64,000 bases of DNA from Sorangium cellulosum So0157-2 (GCF_000418325.1 NC_021658.1:6435501-6499500); one strand, 5' to 3'. Counted from the first letter of the stretch, positions 1 through 9,398 are shown. Notes: generated from the letters alone by a model not told the origin. Numbers and translations: made by a program.

Positions 1-1
1 C

Positions 2-1740
2 TACGATGGTTCTGCAGAGCTGTACGACCCGGCGACGGGAACATGGCTGCCCGCCGGATCCATGGGCACTGCCCGCTATGGTCACACCGCGACGCTGCTG
101 CCGAGCGGGAAGGTGCTGGTCACGGGCGGCAACATCTACGATGGTTCTGCAGAGCTGTACGACCCGGCGACGGGAACATGGCTGCCCGCCGGATCCATGG
201 GCACTGCCCGCTATGGTCACACCGCGACGCTGCTGCCGAGCGGGAAGGTGCTGGTCGCGGGCGGCTACGCCTTCGAGGGTTTTCTCGCGAGCGCAGAGCT
301 GTACGACCCGGCGACGGGAACGTGGCTGCCCGCCGGCTCCATGGGCACCGCCCGCTATCGGCACACCGCGACGCTGCTGCCGAGCGGGAAGGTGCTGGTC
401 GCGGGCGGCGGTGACTACATCTTCGTCGATTTTCTCGCGAGCGCGGAGCTGTACGACCCGGCCACGGGAACGTGGCTACCCGCCGGCTCCATGGGCACCG
501 GACGCGCTGAGCACACCGCGACGCTGCTGCCGAGCGGGAAGGTGCTCGTCGCGGGCGGCTGGCCCTTCGAGCGTCCTGTCGCGAGCGCGGAGCTGTACGA
601 CCCGGCCACGGGAACGTGGCTACCCGCCGGCTCCATGGGCACCGGACGCGCTGAGCACACCGCGACGCTGCTGCCGAGCGGGCAGGTGCTCGTCGCGGGC
701 GGCTACGACTCCGGTGGTTCTCTCGCGAGCGCGGAGCTGTACGACCCGGCGACGGGAACGTGGCTGCCCGCCGGCTCCATGGGCACCGGCCGCGCTGAGC
801 ACACCGCGACGCTGCTGCCGAGCGGGAAGGTGCTCGTCGCGGGCGGCACTGAATACGCCTCCGGTGTTTCTTTCGCGAGCGCGGAGCTGTACGACCCGGC
901 GGCGGGAACATGGCTGCCCGCCGGCTCCGTGGGCACCGTCCGCTATGGTCACACCGCGACGCTGCTGCCGAGCGGGAAGGTGCTGGTCGCGGGCGGCGGT
1001 GACGCGAGCGCGGAGCTGTACGACCCGGCGGCGGGAACATGGCTGCCCGCCGGCTCCGTGGGCACCGTCCGCTATGGTCACACCGCGACGCTGCTGCCGA
1101 GCGGGAAGGTGCTGGTCGCGGGCGGCGGTGACGCGAGCGCGGAGCTGTACGACCCGGCGACGGGAACGTGGCTGCCCGCCGGCTCCATGGGCACCGCCCG
1201 CTATGGTCACACCGCGACGCTGCTGCCGAGCGGGAAGGTGCTGGTCACGGGCGGCAACATCTACGATGGTTCTGCAGAGCTGTACGACCCGGCGACGGGA
1301 ACGTGGCTGCCCGCCGGCCCCATGCGCACCGCCCGCTATCGTCACACCGCGACGCTGCTGCCGAGCGGGAAGGTGCTGGTCGCGGGCGGCTACGCCTTCG
1401 AGGGTTTTCTCGCGAGCGCAGAGCTGTACGACCCGGCGACGGGAACGTGGCTGCCCGCCGGCTCCATGGGCACCGGACGCGCTGATCACACCGCGACGCT
1501 GCTGCCGAGCGGGAAGGTGCTGGTCGCGGGCGGCGGTGACTACATCTTCGTCGATTTTCTCGCGAGCGCGGAGCTGTACGACCCGGCCACGGGAACGTGG
1601 CTACCCGCCGGCTCCATGGGCACCGGACGCGCTGAGCACACCGCGACGCTGCTGCCGAGCGGGAAGGTGCTCGTCGCGGGCGGCTATGACTACGTCTCCG
1701 GTGTTTCTTTCGCGAGCGCGGAGCTGTACGACCCGGCTGG
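2..1740 (+). repeat. Near-identical kelch-coding tandem repeats with a higher-order duplication
   Basis: Units of about 123-150 bases repeat in frame with near-identical DNA, not only similar protein. The block carrying the variable loops NIYDG, YAFEGF and GDYIFVDF (about 133-550) recurs at about 1258-1675, at a constant offset of 1125 bases (375 codons). Two GGGDA units near 1000-1145 are also consecutive copies. After about 1740 the units diverge normally. Confidence 0.85.
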
Positions 1741-3922
1741 GCGCTGGGCGATCGCGGCGGCGATGCGCACCGGCCGTGTCCACCCCACCGTGACGCCGCT
1801 GCCCGACCATCGCGTGCTGGTCGCCGGGGGGCTCAGCAACGCCGGCTACGAGGCGAGCGTGGAGCAGTACGACCCAGCCAGCCGAACCTGGCTCCCGGCC
1901 GCCGGGATGAACAGCGCCCGTCATGCTCACACCGCGACGCTGCTGCCGAACGACCAGGTGCTCGTCGCGGGCGGCAACAGCTCCGGCGGCCCTCTCGCGA
2001 GCGCGGAGCGGTACGATCCGGCGGAGGAAACCTGGCTGCCCGCCGGCGCGATGAACAGCGCCCGCACCTACCACGCTGCGGTCCGGCTCGACAACGAGCA
2101 GGTGCTGGTCGCCGGGGGTTGGGGGAGCGGCGGCGCGCTCAGCGATGTTGAGCGATACGACCCTGACGCAGACCGATGGACACCCGGCGGCGCCATGCAG
2201 GCGGCTCGCTGGCAGTTCACTGTGACGCGGCTGCCGAACGGTCAGGTGCTGGCGGTCGGAGGCTGGGGACACATTGACGCTCGCAGGGACGCAGAGCTGT
2301 ACGACCCGAGCACCGACCGCTGGGAGCTGGTTCCCGCAGCGATGCGCAACGCCCGCACCGGCCACAGCGCCACGCTTCTGCAGACGGGTCAGGTACTGAT
2401 CGCCGGAGGCGCGAGCAGCGATGGCGTTCTTGCCCGGGCCGAGCTCTTCGATCCGACGACCATGTCCTTTTCGCCCGCGGCGCCCATGCGCCATGCGCGC
2501 ACGGGCCATGTGGCCACGGAGCTGCCGGGCGGGCGGGTGCTGGTCGCGGGTGGCACCGACGCCGGCGGCCCACTGGCGAGCGTGGAGCTCTACGACCCGA
2601 CCGCGAATGTATGGCACGAGGCCCGCCCGTTAGGGACGCGCCGGAGCGAGCCATCGGGGCTCTTGCTCGACGAGGGGACAGTGCTCGTGGTCGGCGGCGC
2701 CGGTACGGGCGAGATCCCGCTGGCCACCGCCGAGCTGTTCGAGTTCTTCCCCAAGGGCACGCTGTGCCACCAGGCGGCCGACTGCCTGAGCGGCTTCTGC
2801 GTCGACGGCGTCTGCTGCGACACGGCCTGCGACGGCGGCCCCTGCTACGTCTGCGCGGCCACCACCGACATCACCCTCATCCCCACTGGCGCCCGGCTCC
2901 CGGGCACCTGCGAGCCGCTTGACGACGTTCCCTGCGACGACGGCAAAAAGTGCACGCAGCGCGACGTGTGCCAGCGCGGCGTCTGTCGGGGCACGTCCGT
3001 GGAGTGCACCCCATCCGACGACTGCCACAAGCCGGGCAAGTGCGACGAGACGACTGGGCGCTGCTCGCCGGAGACGCCCAAAGACGAGGGCGCCACCTGC
3101 GATGACGACAGCCTCTGTACCCGACGCGATGCGTGCCAGGACGGGATCTGCGCGGGGCTCGACGCGGTCCTCTGCCCGCCGCCCGATGCGTGCCACAGGC
3201 AGGGCAGCTGCAATCCGTCGACGGGGACGTGCGACAACCCGGCAAAGGACGAGGGCGCCAGCTGCGATGACGGCAACCTCTGCACCCTGGACGACGAGTG
3301 CCAGAGCGAGGTCTGCGTGGGCAGCCCGGTCATTTGCCCGCCGCCTGATGCGTGCCACAAGCAGGGCAGCTGCGATCCGTCGACGGGGGCATGCGACAAC
3401 CCGGCAAAGGACGAGGGCGCCAGCTGCGATGACGGCAACCTCTGCACCCTGGACGACGAGTGCGAGAGCGAGGTCTGCGTGGGCAGCCCGGTCATTTGCC
3501 CGCCGCCCGATGCGTGCCACAAGCAGGGCAGCTGCGATCCGTCGACGGGGACGTGCGACAACCCGGCGAAGGACGACGGCGCGAGCTGCGACAGCGACGG
3601 CGACCCGTGCACGGCAGACGACCACTGCGAGGACGGCGTGTGCGTGGCCGGCGAGCCGAAGACTTGCGGATCGTATGCGTGCGACAAGGCCACAGGGCAG
3701 TGCCTGACCCGCTGCCAGTCGGCCCGCGATTGCGTGGACGGCAAGGTCTGCGATCGGACGCATCAATGCGTCGATGCGCCGCCCGACGCGTACCACCACG
3801 ACACCAGCGGCTGCGCCCTCGCTGCTCCAGGCTCCCCTCCCCCCTCGCCCCGGACGCTGGCGGCGCTCTTCATGCTCGCCCTCGCCGCCCTGGGTGCCCG
3901 GCGCCCGCGCGCTGTAGCGTGA
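2..3922 (+). CDS. Kelch-repeat and Cys-rich surface protein, 5' truncated by window
   Basis: The reading frame is already open at the first base, so the N-terminus lies outside the window; about 1306 codons are visible. Residues 1 to about 910 are roughly 19 full kelch-type beta-propeller units of 41-50 residues, each built around a HTATLLPSGKVLVAGG-like core and an AELYDPATGTW strand. After about 2750 the protein becomes Cys-rich, with several 54-residue CPPPDACHKQGSCDPSTG-type units. The end has an SGC motif, a Pro/Ser linker, a hydrophobic helix (TLAALFMLALAALGA) and an Arg-rich tail, which resembles a MYXO-CTERM sorting signal. Inferred: exported, surface-anchored protein that binds other proteins or glycans. 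The ligand is unknown. Confidence 0.9.
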   Translation, partial: YDGSAELYDPATGTWLPAGSMGTARYGHTATLLPSGKVLVTGGNIYDGSAELYDPATGTWLPAGSMGTARYGHTATLLPSGKVLVAGGYAFEGFLASAELYDPATGTWLPAGSMGTARYRHTATLLPSGKVLVAGGGDYIFVDFLASAELYDPATGTWLPAGSMGTGRAEHTATLLPSGKVLVAGGWPFERPVASAELYDPATGTWLPAGSMGTGRAEHTATLLPSGQVLVAGGYDSGGSLASAELYDPATGTWLPAGSMGTGRAEHTATLLPSGKVLVAGGTEYASGVSFASAELYDPAAGTWLPAGSVGTVRYGHTATLLPSGKVLVAGGGDASAELYDPAAGTWLPAGSVGTVRYGHTATLLPSGKVLVAGGGDASAELYDPATGTWLPAGSMGTARYGHTATLLPSGKVLVTGGNIYDGSAELYDPATGTWLPAGPMRTARYRHTATLLPSGKVLVAGGYAFEGFLASAELYDPATGTWLPAGSMGTGRADHTATLLPSGKVLVAGGGDYIFVDFLASAELYDPATGTWLPAGSMGTGRAEHTATLLPSGKVLVAGGYDYVSGVSFASAELYDPAGRWAIAAAMRTGRVHPTVTPLPDHRVLVAGGLSNAGYEASVEQYDPASRTWLPAAGMNSARHAHTATLLPNDQVLVAGGNSSGGPLASAERYDPAEETWLPAGAMNSARTYHAAVRLDNEQVLVAGGWGSGGALSDVERYDPDADRWTPGGAMQAARWQFTVTRLPNGQVLAVGGWGHIDARRDAELYDPSTDRWELVPAAMRNARTGHSATLLQTGQVLIAGGASSDGVLARAELFDPTTMSFSPAAPMRHARTGHVATELPGGRVLVAGGTDAGGPLASVELYDPTANVWHEARPLGTRRSEPSGLLLDEGTVLVVGGAGTGEIPLATAELFEFFPKGTLCHQAADCLSGFCVDGVCCDTACDGGPCYVCAATTDITLIPTGARLPGTCEPLDDVPCDDGKKCTQRDVCQRGVCRGTSVECTPSDDCHKPGKCDETTGRCSPETPKDEGATCDDDSLCTRRDACQDGICAGLDAVLCPPPDACHRQGSCNPSTGTCDNPAKDEGASCDDGNLCTLDDECQSEVCVGSPVICPPPDACHKQGSCDPSTGACDNPAKDEGASCDDGNLCTLDDECESEVCVGSPVICPPPDACHKQGSCDPSTGTCDNPAKDDGASCDSDGDPCTADDHCEDGVCVAGEPKTCGSYACDKATGQCLTRCQSARDCVDGKVCDRTHQCVDAPPDAYHHDTSGCALAAPGSPPPSPRTLAALFMLALAALGARRPRAVA
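3170..3600 (+). repeat. 162-bp Cys-rich coding tandem repeat
   Basis: Three consecutive copies of a 162-base (54-codon) unit start near 3170, 3331 and 3493; the last is incomplete. Copies two and three are almost identical in DNA. Each encodes eight or so cysteines in a PDACHKQGSCDPSTG / CDDGNLCTLDDEC pattern, likely a disulphide-rich stalk. Confidence 0.8.
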
Positions 3923-4175
3923 AGGCGCCCGTGATCGATCGCTCGCATGGAGCTCCGCGGCCCCCACGCCCACCCCGGTAGCGCCGAGGGGAGAGTCTGC
4001 GCGGCGGCCGCGGGTGGGCGCGATCGAGCACCGACCCAACACGTCCGGGGAGCTGTACCAGCAGGCCCGAGGAGCCCTACCAGCGGGTGCTGAGGCATCC
4101 CGGGGTTGCTGGGGAGCCGCCGGGAGCTGCTGGCAGGGTGCCGGGACCTGCTGGGCTAAGGAAACCCGCCGACGC

Positions 4176-5213
4176 TCACGCGCCGCCCGCCTCGATGATG
4201 GCCCGCGCCTCGGCCGGGTGGCGCTTGCACTCGAGCAGCGCTCCGAGCAGGAGCGGCGCCACGATGGTGGCGTCCGACTCGATCACGAACATGGGCGTGT
4301 CCGCGGTCAGCTTGTCCCAGGTGATCTTCTCGTTGGGCGTGGCGCCGGAGTACGAGCCGTAGGACGTCGTCGAGTCGGAGATCTGGCAGAAGTAGGCCCA
4401 GGGCCGGGCCGGCTCGTCGAGATCGTACTTGAGCGACGGCACCACGCAGATGGGGAAGTCCCCCGCGATGCCCCCGCCGATCTGGAAGAACCCGACGCCC
4501 GCGCCCGCGCTGAGCGCGCGGTACTGATCGTACAGCGCGGCCATGTACTCGATGCCCGACTTCACGATGCTCGGGGAGCACTCGCCCCGCCTCACGTAGG
4601 ACGCGAAGATGTTGCCGAACGTCGAGTCCTCGTGGCCCGGGACCACCAGCGGCAGCCCGGCCTCCGCGGCGGCGAGCAACCAGCACTCCTCGGGCGGTCC
4701 GCGATGGAGCGCGGGCTCGACCGCCCGGACCAGCTCGTAGAAGTACTCGTGCCAGAAGCGGCGCTCGCCGCTCGCCGTCGCCCGCTCCCACATGGGGACG
4801 ATGTGCTTCTCCACCGCGCGGAAAGCCTCGTCCTCGGGGATGCTTGTGTCGGTCACGCGCCGCATCCGGTCCTCGAGGATCCGCGTGTCGTCCTGCTTGG
4901 TGAAGTACCGGTAGTCGGGGAAGTCGCGGTAGCCGTCATGCGCCACGAGGCGAAACAGCGACTCCTCCAGGTTGGCGCCGGTCACGGACATGCCGTGGAT
5001 CAGGCCGGCACGGATGGCCGGCGCCAGCGTGATGCCGAGCTGGGCCGAAGACATCGCCCCGGCCACGGCCCAGAACATCTTCCCCCCGCGCTCGATGTGC
5101 TCCCAGTAGGCGAGGAGCGCGTCGCGCGTCGCGCGGGCGTTGAAATTCTTGTAGTTGCGGAGAACGAACGAGAGGAGGGGCAGCGTCGTGGACGCCGACG
5201 TCGTTGCAGCCAT
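4176..5213 (-). CDS. Deoxyhypusine synthase-family protein
   Basis: The 345-residue protein matches the deoxyhypusine synthase fold across its length. Conserved family motifs include GANLEE (Rossmann region), GIEYMAALYDQYR and, near the end, GSYSGATPNEKITWDKL. The Lys of WDKL (about residue 301) aligns with the catalytic Lys of eukaryotic enzymes (SWGKI). Bacteria lack eIF5A; characterised bacterial homologues act in polyamine formation such as homospermidine synthesis, so that is the likelier job here (inference). The ATG at 5213 is chosen because the family starts there; the extension upstream is Arg/Pro-rich and not conserved. It is transcribed towards, and converges with, the kelch gene. 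Confidence 0.85.
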   Translation of the reverse strand: MAATTSASTTLPLLSFVLRNYKNFNARATRDALLAYWEHIERGGKMFWAVAGAMSSAQLGITLAPAIRAGLIHGMSVTGANLEESLFRLVAHDGYRDFPDYRYFTKQDDTRILEDRMRRVTDTSIPEDEAFRAVEKHIVPMWERATASGERRFWHEYFYELVRAVEPALHRGPPEECWLLAAAEAGLPLVVPGHEDSTFGNIFASYVRRGECSPSIVKSGIEYMAALYDQYRALSAGAGVGFFQIGGGIAGDFPICVVPSLKYDLDEPARPWAYFCQISDSTTSYGSYSGATPNEKITWDKLTADTPMFVIESDATIVAPLLLGALLECKRHPAEARAIIEAGGA

Positions 5214-5398
5214 GTTTCGCCGAGCCTCGGCGACCACGAAGGTCGTCCCGGTGGTCTCGGGTCGCGCAAGCCACCAGGGACGCGCTACGGACCGGCGCAG
5301 GCCGGGCCGCCATTGCAGCGTCGGGTGGCTTCGGGGAAACCCTAGCACGACAATCGCCTCGTCGCCTGCAGCTCGGCCCTCCTCCTACGACGGCGTAA

Positions 5399-5647
5399 GC
5401 GCCGGCGGGGGGCTGTGCGCGGCGGCGCGCGGGCGGGCGCGGCGAGCACCGACCGAGGTGCCATAAGGTCCCAGCGGGCTCCACGTCTCAGGCGCGCCTT
5501 GTGTGGCGCGCAACGAAACGTCCCAGATGGCAAGGCCCGAAGGGAGACATGCCGGGCGGTGTTCTCAGCGCAAGCTCTCCCGTCCCAGTCTTGGCGGATG
5601 GCCGAGCGCCCGCCCGCGCGCCGCCGCGCACAGCCCCCCGCCGGCGC
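5399..5647. repeat. 42-bp perfect inverted repeats around a 165-bp core
   Basis: Bases 5399-5440 are the exact reverse complement of 5606-5647 (42 of 42). The 165 bases between them hold three copies of GTCCCAG (near 5466, 5518 and 5583) and no convincing gene. The element occupies most of the 464-base gap (5214-5677) between the stop of the sigma54 activator and the start of the deoxyhypusine synthase homologue. It looks like a non-autonomous mobile element or a very long cruciform/hairpin; no flanking target duplication was recognised. Confidence 0.75.
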
Positions 5648-5677
5648 GTGCTCCCAGGAAAGCGCCCCGCGCCGCCC

Positions 5678-7102
5678 TCACCGCTCCCTCGCGGCCCGCA
5701 GCAGATCCCGCATCGTCGAGCGCGGGATGTCCGCGAGCCGCGCCGCGGCGCTGATGTTGCCGCCCACCTCCTCGAAGGCGCGGAGCGCGTCCGCGGGCGT
5801 GATCTTCCGGCGGACCGGCGGCTCGCGATCGGCGAGGACCGCCGTGATGTGCTCCGGCAGCACCCGGCCATGCGCGCGCAACGCAGCTTGAATGAGCACG
5901 TTCCGCAGCTCCCGGACGTTGCCTTGCCAGCGGTGCGCCCGCAGCGCGACGAGCGCCCCGGGGGACAGTTGCCGCGGGCCGATCTCGGACGTCGCCAGCA
6001 GGTGCTCGGCGAGGAGCGGGATGTCCTCCGGCCGCTCGCGCAGCGCGGGGAGGTGGATCCGGCACACCGCAAGCCGCTCGTAGAGGTCCGCGCGGAAGCG
6101 GCGCTCGGCGACGAGCGTCTCCAGGGGCTCGCAGGTCGCGACGATGAGCCGCACGTTGACCGGCGTCGACCCCTCCCCGCCCAGCGGGCGCACCACCCCC
6201 TCCTCCACGGCGCGCAAGAGCTTCGCCTGGACCTCCAGCGAGAGCGCCGCGATCTCGTCGAGGAAGAGCGTTCCCTGGTTGGCCTCGACGAACGCGCCCC
6301 GCCGGTCCCGATGCGCGCCGGTGAACGCGCCCCGCCGGTGGCCGAACAGCTCGGACTCGGCGATGTCGCGCAGGATCGTGGCGGCGTTCAGCACCACGAA
6401 CGGCCCGTCGGCCCGGGCGCTCATCGCGTGGATCGCCCGGGCGACAAGATCCTTGCCCGTGCCCGACTCGCCGCGCAGGAGCACGGGGAGCTGCAGCGGC
6501 GCCACCCGCCGCACCGCCGCCGCGAGCTGCCGCATCGGCCGCGAGCGGCCGACGAGCGACGGCAGCGGCGGCCCCTCCTCGATCGGCGGCACCCGCCGCG
6601 CCGCCTCGATGCACACCGCCGTGCGGCCGATCTCGAAGCAGCCGCCAGGAACGAGCATCGCCTGCCGCACCCGCACGCCGCCGACGCGGACGCCGTTGCG
6701 CGAGTCGAGATCGGTCACCTCGATCGAGGCGCCGCGGTGCGCGACCCGGCAGTGGCGAGCGCTCACCGCGACGTCGTCGATCCTCACGTCCGCGGCCGGG
6801 GCGCTGCCCACGATGAGCTCAGCGCCCGGCCCGACCGCGATGCGCACCGGCGCGCTCCAGCCGCTCTGATCGCAGCGGAGCCACACCGTGGCGAGCGCCT
6901 CACCATCCTCCACGAGCTCGAGCGTGGCGTCCCGGATCGACCGGGCCTCGCCGCCCTGGGCTCTCGGGCCCGGCCGATCGCCGGGCGCCCCCGCGGGCCC
7001 CCTCCGCAGCGCCGCGGCGGGCGTGACGGGCGCGGCGGGGTGAACGGGCGTGACGGGCCTGAAATCGCGATCCTCTTCGCTGCGGGTCGGTGCGTTGTCC
7101 AT
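5678..7102 (-). CDS. FHA-domain sigma54-dependent transcriptional activator
   Basis: 474 residues. The N-terminus is a Pro/Ala-rich linker, then an FHA domain (about 70-165; VGSAPAADVRIDD, VSARHC and DSRNGVRV motifs) that should read phosphothreonine. Next is an AAA+ sigma54-interaction domain with Walker A GESGTGKD, the sigma54-contacting GAFTGA loop, Walker B GTLFLDEI and an arginine-finger region FRADLYERL. The C-terminus has a Fis-type helix-turn-helix (NISAAARLADIPRSTMRDLL). This architecture, common in myxobacteria, couples Ser/Thr kinase signalling to sigma54 promoters. Targets are unknown. It is divergent from the outer-membrane-like gene at 7228. Confidence 0.93.
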   Translation of the reverse strand: MDNAPTRSEEDRDFRPVTPVHPAAPVTPAAALRRGPAGAPGDRPGPRAQGGEARSIRDATLELVEDGEALATVWLRCDQSGWSAPVRIAVGPGAELIVGSAPAADVRIDDVAVSARHCRVAHRGASIEVTDLDSRNGVRVGGVRVRQAMLVPGGCFEIGRTAVCIEAARRVPPIEEGPPLPSLVGRSRPMRQLAAAVRRVAPLQLPVLLRGESGTGKDLVARAIHAMSARADGPFVVLNAATILRDIAESELFGHRRGAFTGAHRDRRGAFVEANQGTLFLDEIAALSLEVQAKLLRAVEEGVVRPLGGEGSTPVNVRLIVATCEPLETLVAERRFRADLYERLAVCRIHLPALRERPEDIPLLAEHLLATSEIGPRQLSPGALVALRAHRWQGNVRELRNVLIQAALRAHGRVLPEHITAVLADREPPVRRKITPADALRAFEEVGGNISAAARLADIPRSTMRDLLRAARER

Positions 7103-7227
7103 GGTCCAGGAGGTCTGTCGTCGGCGCGCGGGGCGCAGTTGCGTCGCTCGCCCCGCCCGGTCGACATTCCTCGCGCCGGCCCGTCACCCCCTTTGCGCTC
7201 GGGACCGCGCTGTTCTAGAGGCCGTTC

Positions 7228-8043
7228 GTGGCATCGCGCTCAACAGGGTGGATCGCGCCGGCGCTCGGCGCGGTGGCAGCGGCCTGGGTGCTCTCGGCCA
7301 ACCAGGCCCTCGCCCAGCCAGCAGATCGAGGCACGTCGGCCGCCGTCGACGAAGACGAGGAGCCCGGCCCGGAAGCCGGCGCGAAGCGCGCCGCCGGGCC
7401 GGACGAACGGAGCGGGCACGTCCTGCTCCAGGGACGCGCCGGCTACAACCTGCCGTTCGGCAGCATGGCCGCCGGCCAGCCGGTCAGCGAGAAGGTGTCG
7501 GGCGGCCTCGCGTTCGGCGCCAACGTCGGCCTCGGGCTGAGCCGCGTGACCGTCGTGGAAGCGAGCGGCTCCTACGCCCTGCTCCCCGCGGCCGCCGGCT
7601 GCGACGGCTGCTCGGGCCGGAGCCTCGATATCGGCCTCGGGTTCGTCTACCACCTCGCCCAGGGCATCGCCTTCGACCCCTGGATCAGCTACGGCGTGGG
7701 CTACCGGCGGGCCGTCCTTACATGGCAGGAGGGCTCGGCTGCGGGGCCGACAGCCTCCGACCATGTATTCCATGGGCTCGACGTCGCCCGCATCGCGCTG
7801 GGGGGCGATTTCTACCCCGTGTCGAGCTTTGGCGTCGGGGTGTTCGCCGAGCTCGACGCCGGCGCCTACCTCTCGCGCCCGGGCGAGGACTCCGGTGCCA
7901 CCGCCTACGGATTCTTCCAGTTCGGCCTGCGCCTCGCGCTGGATCCCGTCCCCCGGGGCGCGCGCACATCCGCCGTCTCGGCCGGTACGTCTCGGAGGAT
8001 CGCCGTCCAGGCGGCCGGCTCTCCCGGGGCGGTCCGCCGGTAA
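7228..8043 (+). CDS. Exported outer-membrane beta-barrel-like protein
   Basis: 271 residues from a GTG start with AGAGG seven bases upstream. A signal peptide ends near NQALAQPA. After an acidic linker the protein alternates short polar and aromatic/hydrophobic stretches (HVLLQGRAGYNL, GLAFGANVGLGL, VVEASGSYALL, FFQFGLRLALD), typical of an 8-10-strand outer-membrane barrel. It contains one Cys pair (CDGC). No family is recognised and no function can be assigned. The position next to PP2C at 8097 suggests possible co-transcription. Confidence 0.75.
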   Translation: MASRSTGWIAPALGAVAAAWVLSANQALAQPADRGTSAAVDEDEEPGPEAGAKRAAGPDERSGHVLLQGRAGYNLPFGSMAAGQPVSEKVSGGLAFGANVGLGLSRVTVVEASGSYALLPAAAGCDGCSGRSLDIGLGFVYHLAQGIAFDPWISYGVGYRRAVLTWQEGSAAGPTASDHVFHGLDVARIALGGDFYPVSSFGVGVFAELDAGAYLSRPGEDSGATAYGFFQFGLRLALDPVPRGARTSAVSAGTSRRIAVQAAGSPGAVRR

Positions 8044-8096
8044 AGCAGCCGGAATGTGGGCGGTCCGGGGGGCCGGACGGGTATAATCAGCCGCGA

Positions 8097-9368
8097 ATGG
8101 GCGAGTTCAGGACGAGCAGCCGCACCCGACCCGTCGCGGCTGCCGTGACCGACGTTGGACGCCAGCGGAAGCACAACGAGGACAACGTCCTCGTGAAGTC
8201 CGAGCTCGGTCTCTTCGTCGTGGCCGACGGCATGGGCGGGCACAACGCAGGCAACGTCGCCAGCGCGCTCGCGACAAAATCGCTCGACAACTTCTTCGAG
8301 GCGACCCACGCCGGCAGCCTGCCCGGCCCCGTCCCCGCCGACGAGCAGGAGCTCGATCCCGAGGCACGGCGCGTCGTCGCGGCGATCCGCAAGGCGAACC
8401 ACGATGTGTTCGTCATCTCGAACACGTACACCCAGCACCAGGGCATGGGCTCGACGGTGGTCGCCGCCTACGTGTCGCGCGAGACCGACCGGATCCACGT
8501 CGGGCACGTCGGCGACAGCCGCTGCTACCGGATCCGGCACGGCGAGATCGAGCAGCTCACGAAGGACCACTCGCTCATCAACGACGCCCTCGCGCTCAAG
8601 CCCGACCTGAGCCAGGACGAGCTGGCGAGGCTCCCGAAGAACATCATCACGCGCGCGCTCGGCATGAAGGACGCGGTGAAGGTCGACATCCGCTCGGAGC
8701 GCATCGAGCCCGGCGACGCTTTCCTGCTCTGCTCGGACGGGCTGAGCGGGATGGTCTCGGAGCAGCAGATGCTCGATGTGTTCGACGTCACCCAGGACCC
8801 GCGCGAGGCCTGCGAGCTCCTCATCGAGATGGCCAACGAGGCGGGCGGCACCGACAACATCTCGGCGCTGATCGTCCGCATCCTGCCGGAGGCGGAGGAC
8901 GAGCGGCAGCCCGACAGCGCGGAGCTCGAGGACACCCGGCCCCACCGCATCGACGAGCTCGGCGCGATGCTCCCGCCGCCGCCGGTCCGCGCGGCGCGGG
9001 CCCGGGCCGAGGAGGCCGGTGTCGACGCGGCCGCCTCCTCGGGCGACGAGCGCATCGCGGCGCAGCCGATCCACGCCGTCGCGGGCAACGGCCTGCGAAG
9101 CCACGCCCAGGGCGCCGCGGACGCGATGTCGCGCGTGGCCGCGGCGCCGTTCACGGACCGCCGCTCCCGGGCGGCCGCCGGCTCCGGCCGCTACGTGGCG
9201 GTCGCGGCGGACCCGAGGCCGGCGGCGCCCCCGGTGAAGGAAGCCCCGCCGGCGAAGCCCGCGAAGCGCCAGACCGAGGTGCGCGTCGCGCGGTGCGCGC
9301 ACTGCAAGCACGAGCTCTTCATCGGCAACCGCTTCTGCGTCGAGTGCGGCGCGCCCATCAAGCCGTGA
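8097..9368 (+). CDS. PP2C-type Ser/Thr protein phosphatase with C-terminal zinc ribbon
   Basis: 423 residues. Residues about 10-260 form a PPM/PP2C phosphatase: the metal-binding motifs VADGMGGHNAGN, HVGDSRCYRI, CSDGLSGMV and GGTDNISALIV are all present, so it should be an active Mn/Mg-dependent phosphoserine/threonine phosphatase. An Ala/Pro-rich linker of about 120 residues follows, ending in a double-CxxC zinc ribbon (CAHCKHE and CVECGAP) that may bind a partner. The ATG at 8097 begins just before the conserved TDVGRQRKHNEDN motif. It probably counteracts the many Hanks-type kinases, such as those at 13211 and 48871. Confidence 0.93.
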   Translation: MGEFRTSSRTRPVAAAVTDVGRQRKHNEDNVLVKSELGLFVVADGMGGHNAGNVASALATKSLDNFFEATHAGSLPGPVPADEQELDPEARRVVAAIRKANHDVFVISNTYTQHQGMGSTVVAAYVSRETDRIHVGHVGDSRCYRIRHGEIEQLTKDHSLINDALALKPDLSQDELARLPKNIITRALGMKDAVKVDIRSERIEPGDAFLLCSDGLSGMVSEQQMLDVFDVTQDPREACELLIEMANEAGGTDNISALIVRILPEAEDERQPDSAELEDTRPHRIDELGAMLPPPPVRAARARAEEAGVDAAASSGDERIAAQPIHAVAGNGLRSHAQGAADAMSRVAAAPFTDRRSRAAAGSGRYVAVAADPRPAAPPVKEAPPAKPAKRQTEVRVARCAHCKHELFIGNRFCVECGAPIKP

Positions 9369-9373
9369 GCGGC

Positions 9374-9398
9374 GCGCGTCTCGCGGCACGAGACGCGC
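9374..9398. terminator. Hairpin between convergent genes
   Basis: A perfect 10-bp stem (GCGCGTCTCG / CGAGACGCGC) with a 5-base loop starts six bases after the PP2C stop and faces the FKBP gene end. There is no T-tract, which is common in GC-rich genomes. It could serve both strands. Confidence 0.6.
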
